From: Acidimicrobiaceae bacterium
GTDB taxonomy: Bacteria; Actinomycetota; Acidimicrobiia; Acidimicrobiales; Palsa-688
Reading direction: 5' to 3'
Assembly (NCBI GenBank): GCA_003166025.1
Contig: PMWT01000236.1
Coordinates: 1 to 39,111 of the forward strand
Length of the DNA stretch: 39,111 nt
Below, piece by piece: positions 1-7,548 of the stretch. Each line of letters opens with the position of its first letter. The first letter of the stretch is position 1. Under the pieces are notes generated by a model that did not search any database, had not been told where the DNA came from, and saw only the letters and a program-made list of their open reading frames with translations. The position numbers were made by a program, and so were the translations under genes.

Positions 1-292
1 CGGAGGTGACCTGGCCCTGAGCGCCCCAGGGGAGGCCACTGTCGAGGGTCAGGCCGTTTTGGGTCGAAGAGGCATCGATGAAGGCGAGGTTGTCCTCAAA
101 ATATGCTTTTTCACCCGTGAAGGCGTTGGTGGCGTTAGACTTCGCCGAGGCGTCGTTGGCGCTGCCTTGGGTGCTGAGGAAGGTCGGGATGGCAATTGCC
201 ATCAGGATACCCATGATAAGTACGACGACCATGAGCTCGATGAGCGTGAAGCCCGTCTCGTCCTGGCGCCGCTCCTTGAGGTGCTGGAGCAC
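1..292 (-). CDS. Type IV pilin / prepilin, 3' end outside window
   Basis: This is the major or a minor pilin subunit, processed by a prepilin peptidase and polymerised into the type IV pilus. A GTG at 292-290 follows an AAGGA ribosome site about six bases upstream. The leader is basic and hydrophilic (LKERRQDETG) and is followed by the classical cleavage motif G|FTLIEL at residues 14/15, so the mature protein begins with Phe and carries the conserved Glu5. A hydrophobic alpha-helix follows (MVVVLIMGILMAIAIPTFLS), then a soluble segment with aromatic and acidic residues. Only 97 codons are visible and the stop lies off the window. It is the last visible gene of the pilB-pilT-pilC series on the same strand, which supports its role. 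Whether it is the main pilin or an accessory one cannot be decided here. The pilin class is certain from the motif. Confidence 0.9.
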   Translation of the reverse strand, partial: MLQHLKERRQDETGFTLIELMVVVLIMGILMAIAIPTFLSTQGSANDASAKSNATNAFTGEKAYFEDNLAFIDASSTQNGLTLDSGLPWGAQGQVTS

Positions 293-475
293 TTAGTTCC
301 TTTCTTATGGTTTCAGGTGCGAGCCATCTTGTTGCGAGTCATGACCCCGGTGACTTGGGCCACTTCCCGGCAGGGCCGGCCCGCTCCTAACGGGTCAGCA
401 CTACACTGGCTCTGATAAGACTTTCGGCAGTCGCCGCCCGTCCTGTAGCCCGTTTTCCGCTTCTTCAGTGCGAAG
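293..475 (-). other. Intergenic leader between pilC and pilin gene
   Basis: There are 183 bases between the pilC stop and the pilin GTG, much longer than the other gaps in the pilus cluster. A longer leader before a pilin gene often carries its own promoter, because pilin is needed in far greater amounts than the assembly proteins. I see no convincing -35/-10 pair, no T-rich terminator and no match to the cyclic-di-GMP GEMM riboswitch consensus. Confidence 0.3.
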
Positions 476-1717
476 TCACTGGCCTTTGTTGACCAGGGTG
501 TCAACGTTGAACATGGGCAGGTAGAGGCAGATGACCATGGCCCCGACGGCACCACCCAGGACGACGATCATCAACGGCTCCAACAGCGAGGTCAGTGCGT
601 CCACGGTCCGCTCGATCTCTTCGTCCAGGAACTTTGACACCTTGCCCAGCATGTCGTCGAGAGCGCCGGTTTCTTCTCCCACGCTCATCATGTGGGTGAC
701 CATGCTCGGGAACACGGGGTGCCCGTGGAGACCGGCTGCCAGCGGCTCGCCGCTCTTCACGCCGTCGATGACCGAGTCGATACCCTTGGCCACTACTACG
801 TTCCCGACGGTCTCACGGGTGATCTCTAAGGCCTCGAGGACGGGAACGCCCGCCCGCAGGAGGGCGGACAGCGTCGACGAGAAGCGCGACAGGGCCGTCT
901 TGCGTACCAGGCCGCCGAAGATGGGGACCTTGAGCTTGGTCGTGTCCCAAAGGACGCGCCCATCAGGCCGGCTTATAAACCAACGCATGGCGATCACAAG
1001 CAGTACCAAGCCAACCAGAACGAACGGGAAGAAGTGGACGACCGCGTTTGAGATGTCGACCAGGATCAATGTCGGGCCCGGTAGTGTCCCGCCCAGCGTT
1101 TTGTAGATGCCCTTAAAGATCGGCACGATAAAGAGCAAAATGGCCGAGGCAATGGCGACGACGATACACATTGCTGTCACCGGGTAAGCCATGGCGGACT
1201 TGATGCGTCCCCGGAGCGCAACCTGTTTCTCCATCGTCTCAGCCAGAGACAGCAACGCCCTGTCGAGCCCGCCTGAGGCCTCGCCGGCCCGGATCATGGC
1301 TATGTACAGGTGGCCGAACACCTTGGGATGGCTGCTCAGTGCTTCGGACAGAGCCACCCCGCGCTCTACCTGTAGGCGGACGTCTGTGAGCACTTTGGAT
1401 AGGGCGGCGTGCTCGGTCTGCTCCTCCAGGATGGCCAGGGCCCTGATCAAGGTGAGGCCGGCGTTGACCAGGGTGGCAAACTGCCGGCTGAACAGTGCCA
1501 ATACCTTGAGAGGTACCCGCCCGCCCATACCCGGGAAGTGAAGGTCCTTTTTCATCGCCCCACCGGCGCCGCCGCCCTTGGCCGCTATCTCGACGGGCAC
1601 GTACCCCATCGAGCGCAGCCGTGTCGCCACCAGTTTGTCGTTGTCCGCGTCCAGGGTCCCTTCGATCAACTTCCCGGAGGAGTCGCGTACCTTGTATGCG
1701 AACGTCGTTTGTGCCAT
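476..1717 (-). CDS. pilC: Type IV pilus inner-membrane platform protein PilC (GspF family)
   Basis: The 413-residue polytopic protein forms the membrane platform through which PilB and PilT act on the pilus base. Two homologous T2SSF domains are visible, at about residues 72-195 and 275-397. Each has the family pattern of a Phe-Ser-Arg-Gln-hydrophobic start and a Gly-Glu-x-(S/T)-G turn (RAGEASGGLDRAL and SVGEETGALDDML). Three hydrophobic segments lie near 170-195, 225-245 and 378-403. The length is standard for PilC. The ATG at 1717 has an AAAGGAAG ribosome site five bases upstream. It lies 79 bases after pilT and is followed by the pilin gene. The conserved arrangement with pilB and pilT makes the assignment to pili, rather than type II secretion, likely. 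Confidence 0.95.
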   Translation of the reverse strand: MAQTTFAYKVRDSSGKLIEGTLDADNDKLVATRLRSMGYVPVEIAAKGGGAGGAMKKDLHFPGMGGRVPLKVLALFSRQFATLVNAGLTLIRALAILEEQTEHAALSKVLTDVRLQVERGVALSEALSSHPKVFGHLYIAMIRAGEASGGLDRALLSLAETMEKQVALRGRIKSAMAYPVTAMCIVVAIASAILLFIVPIFKGIYKTLGGTLPGPTLILVDISNAVVHFFPFVLVGLVLLVIAMRWFISRPDGRVLWDTTKLKVPIFGGLVRKTALSRFSSTLSALLRAGVPVLEALEITRETVGNVVVAKGIDSVIDGVKSGEPLAAGLHGHPVFPSMVTHMMSVGEETGALDDMLGKVSKFLDEEIERTVDALTSLLEPLMIVVLGGAVGAMVICLYLPMFNVDTLVNKGQ

Positions 1718-1796
1718 CGCGTCTTCCTTTCAGCGGGGAGCTGAGTCGATCGGATTTGCGCAGTTCATCAGGCTGGTTGGACCAGGCTGATTTGGG

Positions 1797-3344
1797 TCAA
1801 GCTGATTGGACCAGGCGGTGCAGGTCGTCGGGATTGGTGCAGCGCTCCTCGGCCACGTTCATGTCGATGGCACGGCTCTTCACCAGCAGGGCCAGGGCCT
1901 GGTCCATGGACTGCATGCCGTACTTCCCGCCTGCCTGCATGGCGCTGTATATCTGGTGCGTCTTGCCTTCGCGGACAAGGTTGCGCACCGCGGGGGTGGC
2001 CACCAGGACCTCACAGGCTACGATCCGGCCGTGACCTCCGGCGCGGGGCAGAAGCTGCTGGGTCACGACGCCCTGGATGGTGGTGGCCAGCTGGGTCCGG
2101 ATTTGCTGCTGCTGGTGAGCGGGGAAGACGTCGATCATGCGGTCGATCGACTGGGGCGCGTCCTGAGTGTGCAATGTGGCAAAGACGAGGTGACCGGTTT
2201 CGGCTGCTGTCAATGCCGTCGATATGGTCTCGAGGTCGCGCATTTCACCGATGAGTATGACGTCGGGGTCTTGGCGCAGGACGTGTTTGAGGGCCTCGGC
2301 AAAGCCCTTGGTGTCCTCCCCGACCTCTCTCTGGTTGACCACGGCTCTCTTGTGGTGGTGCAGGTACTCGATGGGGTCCTCGACCGACATGATGTGCAAC
2401 GGCTTGGTGGAGTTGATGATGTCTATGAGCGCGGCCAGCGTGGTCGACTTGCCCGAGCCCGTGGGGCCGGTACAGAGCACGAGCCCGCGAGGTAGGTCGG
2501 CAAACTGTCGGACGGTCGGCGGCAGGCCGAGATCGTCCAGGGACACGATCTCGAAGGGGATGGCACGGAAGACTGCGCCCACCGCGTCGCGCTGTTGGAA
2601 GACGTTGAGCCGGAACCGGCCTACCCCTGGCACTACGTGCGACGTGTCGAGCTCCAGGTTGTTCTCGAACCGCTCCCGGACCTTCTGGGACAGGATTTCG
2701 TAAACGAGGTCCCGGACCCTAGATGCTGTGAGCACCTCGAAGCCCTCCAGTGGCCGCAACGACCCATCGACACGGATCATGGGAGGAAGCCCGGAGGTGA
2801 GATGTAGGTCCGACCCCTTCGCCTCTACCAACTTGGACAGGATCGTATTTACGTGCAGCTGGGCCGGCGCGTCGTTGTTACCTGAATAGCTTGCCGCGGA
2901 AGTGGCCGGGCTGGGGCCGTACATGGCCGCCAAGGCGCCGACGATGTCAGAACGTGCGGCCAGGCACGGCAGTGCCCTCCAACCCGTCACCTGGGTGACC
3001 ACGTTCAGCGTGGCCTCGTCCATCGGGTTGTCGGTGGCGACCATCAAAGCGTCGCCTTCGAGGGCCAGGCCCACCACCATGTGCTTGCGGGCCACGTCGG
3101 CCGGGATCACCCCGTCCACCAAAGGTGACACGGGAGTAGTCGTCGGGTCCCAGAAGGGCAGGGCCAACTGGTCGGCCACCGCCGCGACCAGGTCCCGCTC
3201 GCTGACCAGCCCCTCAGCCGAGAGTATTTTGGCCAGGGGCACGCCTGTATCGGTCTCTTTCCGCAACGCGTACTCGAGGACGTCCTTGGAGAGGACCTTG
3301 CGGTTCACAAGGAACTCGCCTACTTTGCGCGAGGCAGTCTGCAT
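1797..3344 (-). CDS. pilT: PilT retraction ATPase with N-terminal MshEN-like domain
   Basis: Hexameric ATPase that powers pilus retraction (twitching motility). The C-terminal about 350 residues are a standard PilT: Walker A GPTGSGKS (293-300), acidic Walker B DVILIGEMRD (361-370), His box HTQDAPQ (392-398) and the PilT-diagnostic AVRNLVREGKTHQI (452-465). Ahead of this lies an extra N-terminal region of about 145 residues (VGEFLVNRKVLSKDVLEYAL and onward) resembling the GspE/PilB N-terminal (MshEN, T2SSE_N) fold. In other ATPases this fold can bind cyclic-di-GMP. PilT proteins are usually about 340-380 residues; this one is 515. I chose the ATG at 3344 because upstream the frame lies inside pilB codons and does not look like protein. 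It starts 53 bases after the pilB stop. Confidence 0.92.
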   Translation of the reverse strand: MQTASRKVGEFLVNRKVLSKDVLEYALRKETDTGVPLAKILSAEGLVSERDLVAAVADQLALPFWDPTTTPVSPLVDGVIPADVARKHMVVGLALEGDALMVATDNPMDEATLNVVTQVTGWRALPCLAARSDIVGALAAMYGPSPATSAASYSGNNDAPAQLHVNTILSKLVEAKGSDLHLTSGLPPMIRVDGSLRPLEGFEVLTASRVRDLVYEILSQKVRERFENNLELDTSHVVPGVGRFRLNVFQQRDAVGAVFRAIPFEIVSLDDLGLPPTVRQFADLPRGLVLCTGPTGSGKSTTLAALIDIINSTKPLHIMSVEDPIEYLHHHKRAVVNQREVGEDTKGFAEALKHVLRQDPDVILIGEMRDLETISTALTAAETGHLVFATLHTQDAPQSIDRMIDVFPAHQQQQIRTQLATTIQGVVTQQLLPRAGGHGRIVACEVLVATPAVRNLVREGKTHQIYSAMQAGGKYGMQSMDQALALLVKSRAIDMNVAEERCTNPDDLHRLVQSA

Positions 3345-3397
3345 CGCTTTCTTTTCGGCTGTTAGGGGCCTCTTCTTGAGGTCGACCGGTAGCCGCC

Positions 3398-5113
3398 TTA
3401 GGCGATGACCCTCAGCACCTCGTCCAGAGAGGTAACACCGGCCGCTGCGCCCAGCAGACCGGCGTGGCGCAAGGTGACCATCCCGTCGGCGATAGCCGCC
3501 TTGCGGATGTCGTCGGCATGGGCATGCTCCACGATCATGCGTTCGATTTCCTCGTTGACGGTCAGCACCTCGTGAACAGCAAAACGCCCCGAGAAACCGG
3601 TCTTGCCGCAGACCTGGCAACCCACGGCCCGGAACAACTGCTCGGGCAGCTCCATGCCGGTCACGTCCCATCCCATCGAGGCCAGCTTGTGCTTTTCGAC
3701 CGGGTAGACCTGCTTGCAGCGGTCGCACAGCCGCCGGGCCAGGCGTTGGGCCACGATGCAGTCGAGGGCACTGCCCACCAGGAACGGCTCGACGCCCATT
3801 TCGATGAGCCGGTTCGGGGTGGTGGAGGCGTCATTGGTATGGAGCGTGGAGAGCACAAGGTGGCCCGTCAAGGCGGCCTCAACCGCGATTGCCGCCGTCT
3901 CGCGGTCTCTTATCTCGCCCACCAGGATTATGTCGGGGTCGGCCCGCAGGATCGTGCGCAGGGCTGAAGCAAAGGTGAGCCCCGCCTTGGTGTGGACCTG
4001 GATCTGGTTTATGCCTTCGAGCTGGTACTCGACCGGGTCCTCGACGGTGATGACGTTCTTGGTGGGCTGGTTCAGGATGTTGAGGGTCGCGTACAGCGTT
4101 GTCGTCTTGCCCGAGCCCGTTGGCCCCGTAACGAGCACGGTCCCGTACGGCTTGGTATAGGAGGCCTCGTACCTCTCCATGTTCTGGGGCAGGAACCCGA
4201 GCTCCGACAGGTTCAAGTTGGCGGTGCTGTTGTCCAGGATCCGCATCACGACCTTTTCGCCGTGGACCGTCGGCAGCGTCGCCACCCGCAGGTCCACCGC
4301 CCGGCCCTCGACTACGGTCGTGATCCGACCGTCCTGGGGGATGCGGCGCTCGGCGATGTTTATGTCGGCCATGACCTTCAGCCGGCTGATTATGCCGTTT
4401 TGGATATTGCGCGGCGAGCGCATCACCTCGTGGAGGACGCCGTCGATCCGGTAGCGGATGCGCAGGTCCCTCCCTGTCGGCTCCACATGGATATCGGAAG
4501 CACGGTCGGTAATGGCCTGAGTGATCAGCAAGTTGACCAGCCGGACGATGGGGGCGTCCTCGCGGACGTCCTTGATGTTCGAGAGGCGGTCGTCCTCCAC
4601 CGGCGCACTGCTGGCGGACGCCTCGGCGCTTATGTGCTCCGCCTCGCTGTCCCTGCGGTGGTACTTGTTTATGGTGGCGGTGACCGCCTCGGCCGTGGCG
4701 ACGACCTGGCGCACCTCCGCCCCGGTCAAGGTGCGTATGTCGTCGATGGCGAACACGTTGGACGGGTCCGCCATGGCCACGATGAGCCGTCCCTCCCACC
4801 AACCAATGGGGACGGCCAGGTAACGCCGGGCCAGGGCTTCGGTCACCATCTGGGCGGCCGCAGGGTCCACCGGGTAAGTGGCGAGGTCGACGAACTCGAG
4901 GCCGAGTTGTTCGGCCAAGGTGGCGACAAACTGCTCCTCGGTCAGGAGCTTGTCTTCGATCAGCACCCGGGCCAGGTTGCAACCGCGCTCTTTGGCCCGG
5001 CCCAGCGCCTCGCCCAGCTGAGCGATATTGATGATACCGCTCTTGACCAGGACTACGCCGAGTTGCTCGTCCTCGGAGAGGGCCCCATCCCTGTCACGCA
5101 CCCTTGTGTCCAT
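3398..5113 (-). CDS. pilB: PilB-type pilus extension ATPase
   Basis: Cytoplasmic hexameric ATPase driving pilus polymerisation. The 571-residue protein has an N-terminal MshEN/T2SSE_N region (about 10-150), then the GspE core: Walker A GPTGSGKT (330-337), Asp box VITVEDPVEY, Walker B DIILVGEIRD (394-403) and the His box LHTNDA. It also has the PilB/GspE tetracysteine zinc site CxxC (463/466) and CxxC (499/502), which PilT lacks. The chosen ATG at 5113 follows a strong GGGGGGAGG ribosome site with short spacing. A longer frame upstream to 5236 is open but not supported. Together with pilT, pilC and the pilin it forms a complete motor-platform-fibre set on one strand. Confidence 0.95.
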   Translation of the reverse strand: MDTRVRDRDGALSEDEQLGVVLVKSGIINIAQLGEALGRAKERGCNLARVLIEDKLLTEEQFVATLAEQLGLEFVDLATYPVDPAAAQMVTEALARRYLAVPIGWWEGRLIVAMADPSNVFAIDDIRTLTGAEVRQVVATAEAVTATINKYHRRDSEAEHISAEASASSAPVEDDRLSNIKDVREDAPIVRLVNLLITQAITDRASDIHVEPTGRDLRIRYRIDGVLHEVMRSPRNIQNGIISRLKVMADINIAERRIPQDGRITTVVEGRAVDLRVATLPTVHGEKVVMRILDNSTANLNLSELGFLPQNMERYEASYTKPYGTVLVTGPTGSGKTTTLYATLNILNQPTKNVITVEDPVEYQLEGINQIQVHTKAGLTFASALRTILRADPDIILVGEIRDRETAAIAVEAALTGHLVLSTLHTNDASTTPNRLIEMGVEPFLVGSALDCIVAQRLARRLCDRCKQVYPVEKHKLASMGWDVTGMELPEQLFRAVGCQVCGKTGFSGRFAVHEVLTVNEEIERMIVEHAHADDIRKAAIADGMVTLRHAGLLGAAAGVTSLDEVLRVIA

Positions 5114-5264
5114 GGCCTCCCCCCGAGCGCGCGTCAAGCATCTCGTTGATGGTCGGCATTTGGTCCGCTCGGATTGAGGCTGAGCACTCGACAACGAGGT
5201 AATCGACGCCCAAAACGGAACGTCCGCTCCCCACATTAAGGAAATCGAGCACAGCCATCGTCAG
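5094..5264 (-). CDS. Possible small protein overlapping the pilB start
   Basis: An ATG at 5264 opens a frame of about 56 codons (MAVLDFLNVGSGRSVLGVDY...) that ends at a TGA at 5094-5096, overlapping the pilB start codon by 20 bases. The segment GSGRSVLGVDYLVVE faintly resembles the N-terminus of PilM-type proteins, but the match is too short to assign. Third-position G+C looks lower than in neighbouring genes, and no good ribosome site is seen at the usual distance. It could be a coupled leader peptide for pilB, a remnant, or chance. Confidence 0.22.
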   Translation of the reverse strand: MTMAVLDFLNVGSGRSVLGVDYLVVECSASIRADQMPTINEMLDARSGGGHGHKGA

Positions 5265-5325
5265 GCGCGACCTTTCAGGCCCGAGGGGCGCCCGTGAACG
5301 AGCACCATGCGTCTTCATCGCCATA

Positions 5326-5335
5326 TCACCGGTGA
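5326..5335. promoter_or_regulatory. Palindrome TCACCGGTGA upstream of pilB
   Basis: Perfect 10-bp palindrome in the 264-base gap between the DUF4388 gene and pilB. It could be half of a regulator site or a small mRNA hairpin. Ten-base palindromes arise by chance in GC-rich DNA, so this is weak. Confidence 0.15.
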
Positions 5336-5377
5336 CGCGCCCCGACGCCCGGTGGCACGCAACCAGCCCGCAGAGAT

Positions 5378-6370
5378 CTAGTTCCGGGCGGAGCCGAGGA
5401 ACTTGAGCAACAGGCCCCGGTTGACCGGGTCCGGCACCACAACCTCAGGTTCCGGTTCCGCGCTAGCGCCATCGCTCCCGTTTTGGACATCGCTGGAGCG
5501 GATGACGTCGCCGGTCTCGTCGTCCCAGATCTCGGACAGGTCCGTGACTTCAGGGCCGGGCGTACTCGCCCATTCCTCCGAGGCCAGTACCTCGTCCATC
5601 GGGTAAGGCGTGTAGGGCTCTTCAGGCGGCGTGTAAACCTCTTCGGGCTCGGCCTCAGCCTCGGCGTTGGCATAGGTGCTGGCGCCTTGGACGGCATCCT
5701 CAAGGGTGCCTCCGACCTCGTCCGCGACCACTTGTCCGTCCTCGCCTTGGACCTCGTCCTCGTACGCTTCGTGGTCCAGGTCCTGCACCGCCGGCGCGAC
5801 CAGCTCCGGCACCGTCTCGGGGGCCGGAGCGGGCGGGGGCGTTACCACCCGGACGAGACGAAGGTCGACGAGCTCCTTGAGCGCCCGGCAGCCGTCGAAC
5901 TCGGCCAGGCCCCGGGCGTCGAGCACAGCGGCCACGTTGTGGCCGCCCCCGATGGCCGCCACCAGCTGCCATTGGTCGGGGCGGAGCATGACGGTCCCGT
6001 CCACGGAGCTCTGAAGAAAGAGCTCGCAGTCGAGCGCAGGGACGGCGGCAGCGATCCCGGGCCACTGGCCGAGGCGGTCTTCGGCCTCTTCCAGTAGCGG
6101 GCTCACGTCCTGAGGCGGCATGGCGTTGAGGGGCCGAGTGCCGGTATGGAACTTGAAACTGCCCTCTTTCAAGCGGAGCAGGGCGAACAGAGCGTCCACC
6201 GCCGTCCGTTGATTGCCGACGTCGAAGCCGGCAATACCGCCAGCGTCAAACCAGACGCTGCCCACGCCACCAATGGCCTCGATCCGGAGCTCTCCCGTCT
6301 TGGCGGTGACGGAGAGAAGCGCCAGGACATCTGGCAGTGCAATTGTCTCAAGTGTACCTTCAAGCGACAC
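5378..6370 (-). CDS. DUF4388 (PATAN) domain protein with acidic tail
   Basis: The 330-residue soluble protein begins with a DUF4388/PATAN domain (about 1-105; MSLEGTLETIALPDVLALLS, then GELRIE, VWFDAGGIAGF and LFALLRLKEGSFKF), a module found in bacterial signalling and motility-linked proteins. A helical middle (about 105-200) may be a winged-helix-like second domain. From about 200 to 310 it is low-complexity and strongly acidic, rich in Glu, Pro and Asp. It ends in a short hydrophobic/basic segment, NRGLLLKFLGSARN, that stands out against the disordered linker and looks like a docking motif. The GTG at 6370 has GGAGG five bases upstream. Its position directly before pilB suggests a regulatory or scaffold role for the pilus machine; this is inference. 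The exact function is unknown. Confidence 0.75.
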   Translation of the reverse strand: MSLEGTLETIALPDVLALLSVTAKTGELRIEAIGGVGSVWFDAGGIAGFDVGNQRTAVDALFALLRLKEGSFKFHTGTRPLNAMPPQDVSPLLEEAEDRLGQWPGIAAAVPALDCELFLQSSVDGTVMLRPDQWQLVAAIGGGHNVAAVLDARGLAEFDGCRALKELVDLRLVRVVTPPPAPAPETVPELVAPAVQDLDHEAYEDEVQGEDGQVVADEVGGTLEDAVQGASTYANAEAEAEPEEVYTPPEEPYTPYPMDEVLASEEWASTPGPEVTDLSEIWDDETGDVIRSSDVQNGSDGASAEPEPEVVVPDPVNRGLLLKFLGSARN

Positions 6371-6422
6371 GGCAACCTCCGGTTCCTATGGCGACTACTT
6401 CGGCATCTTCGCCCCCGGAGTT

Positions 6423-6457
6423 GAGAAAACCGGGCAAATACAGAAACTCGTTTTCTC
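6423..6457. promoter_or_regulatory. Inverted repeat GAGAAAAC...GTTTTCTC
   Basis: Perfect 8-bp arms (6423-6430 and 6450-6457) separated by 19 bases, lying in the 227-base gap between aroE and the DUF4388 gene. The gap is noticeably more A+T-rich here than its surroundings. It sits about 55-90 bases upstream of the DUF4388 start, so it could be an operator for that gene and the pilus cluster, or a hairpin after aroE. No -10/-35 pair is clear. Confidence 0.3.
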
Positions 6458-6597
6458 GCCTGACGCACCCCCGCCGGCCGGACCGGGACATAGGACCAAG
6501 CCGGTGGGCCAGGGCTTTAGCAGTTTACGGCCCGTACGGCCCCGAACATGAGCCTCGGCTCGCCCTGAGACGCGCTCGGTCCTCGGGCGGGGCCCGC

Positions 6598-7548
6598 CTA
6601 GAGCGCCGGAGGCGCCGCGCCGAAGTGGGGCAAAGTGCCGAGCTGGCCCCGCCCGGCCCGGTGGCCGAGCTCACGTAAGGCCGCGGCCGACATCGCCTCT
6701 ACCGGGGCGTCGCGGCCGGTCCAGATCTTCACCTGGCGAGCCGCCTGGTGGATCAACATGCCGAGCCCGTTGCACGTACTGGAACCCCGGGCCCGGGCGG
6801 CGGCGATGAGCGGGGTGGTCGCAGGGGCGTAAATCAGGTCGGTGACCAGTTGGCCCGGCCCCAGCGTGGCCTCGACCAGGTCGAAAGGAAGGCTCTTCGG
6901 GTCGGTACCGACGCCCGCCATCCCCACCGGAGTGGCGTTGACGATGAGATCGGCGGCCTCGGCTGAGCTGACCGTCGCCTCGGCGCCCACGTTGCCGGCC
7001 AGGGCGACGGTGGCCAGGACCTGGTCGCGCCGGCGGCCCACGACTTCGACGCAGGCGGCGCCGGCCTCGGCCAGGGCCAGGACCACCGCCCGGGCGGCCC
7101 CACCGGAGCCGAGGACGAGGCAGCGCTTGGCCTTCGGCGACCAGCCGAGGTCGGCCAGCGAGTCGACGAAGCCGGCCCCGTCGGTACTGTCGCCGACCAG
7201 TTCACCACCCACGTTGGTGACGGTGTTGACCACGCCCAGGCGTTGCGCCACCGGGCTCAGCCGCTGGCACGCCTCGGCTGCGCCGGTCTTGTGGGGCATG
7301 GTCACCGAAAGTCCTCTGATCCCGAGGTCCACCATGGACGCCACGGCCGCCCGCGCCCGCCCCGAGGGGACGGGGAAGGCGACGTAGGCCCAGTCCAGGC
7401 CCAGCTCGGCGAAGGCGGCGTTGTGCAGCACGGGGGAAAGCGAATGGTCGACCGGGTCGCCTATGACCCCGGCCACGACGGTGGTGGCCGCCGGCCACCT
7501 ACCCCGCCGTACCCGGGCCGGGGCCCGGCGCCCGGCGCTGCTCAGCAC
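6598..7548 (-). CDS. aroE: Shikimate dehydrogenase
   Basis: Catalyses NADPH-dependent reduction of 3-dehydroshikimate to shikimate in aromatic amino-acid synthesis. Visible family motifs are GVIGDPVDHSLSPVLHN at the substrate site, SVTMPHKTGA with the catalytic Lys, NTVTN, DSTDGAGF with the catalytic Asp, the nucleotide-binding VLGSGGAARAVV, the NATPVGM loop, and the C-terminal GLGMLIHQAARQ. The start is uncertain. The GTG at 7548 overlaps the mltG stop (GTGCTGA) and suggests coupling, but a GTG at 7476, just before the conserved domain, would give a more usual 292 residues, and a GTG at 7566 is also open. It is the last gene of the alaS-ruvX-mltG-aroE series. Confidence 0.9.
   Translation of the reverse strand: MLSSAGRRAPARVRRGRWPAATTVVAGVIGDPVDHSLSPVLHNAAFAELGLDWAYVAFPVPSGRARAAVASMVDLGIRGLSVTMPHKTGAAEACQRLSPVAQRLGVVNTVTNVGGELVGDSTDGAGFVDSLADLGWSPKAKRCLVLGSGGAARAVVLALAEAGAACVEVVGRRRDQVLATVALAGNVGAEATVSSAEAADLIVNATPVGMAGVGTDPKSLPFDLVEATLGPGQLVTDLIYAPATTPLIAAARARGSSTCNGLGMLIHQAARQVKIWTGRDAPVEAMSAAALRELGHRAGRGQLGTLPHFGAAPPAL

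Noticed and set aside
293-475. Cyclic-di-GMP riboswitch before the pilin gene
   Set aside because: The biology would fit, but the conserved GEMM core and tetraloop-receptor pattern are not present.
3345-3728. N-terminal extension of PilT
   Set aside because: The frame is open upstream of 3344 only because it runs through pilB codons in another frame; the translation is Arg/Gly-rich nonsense.
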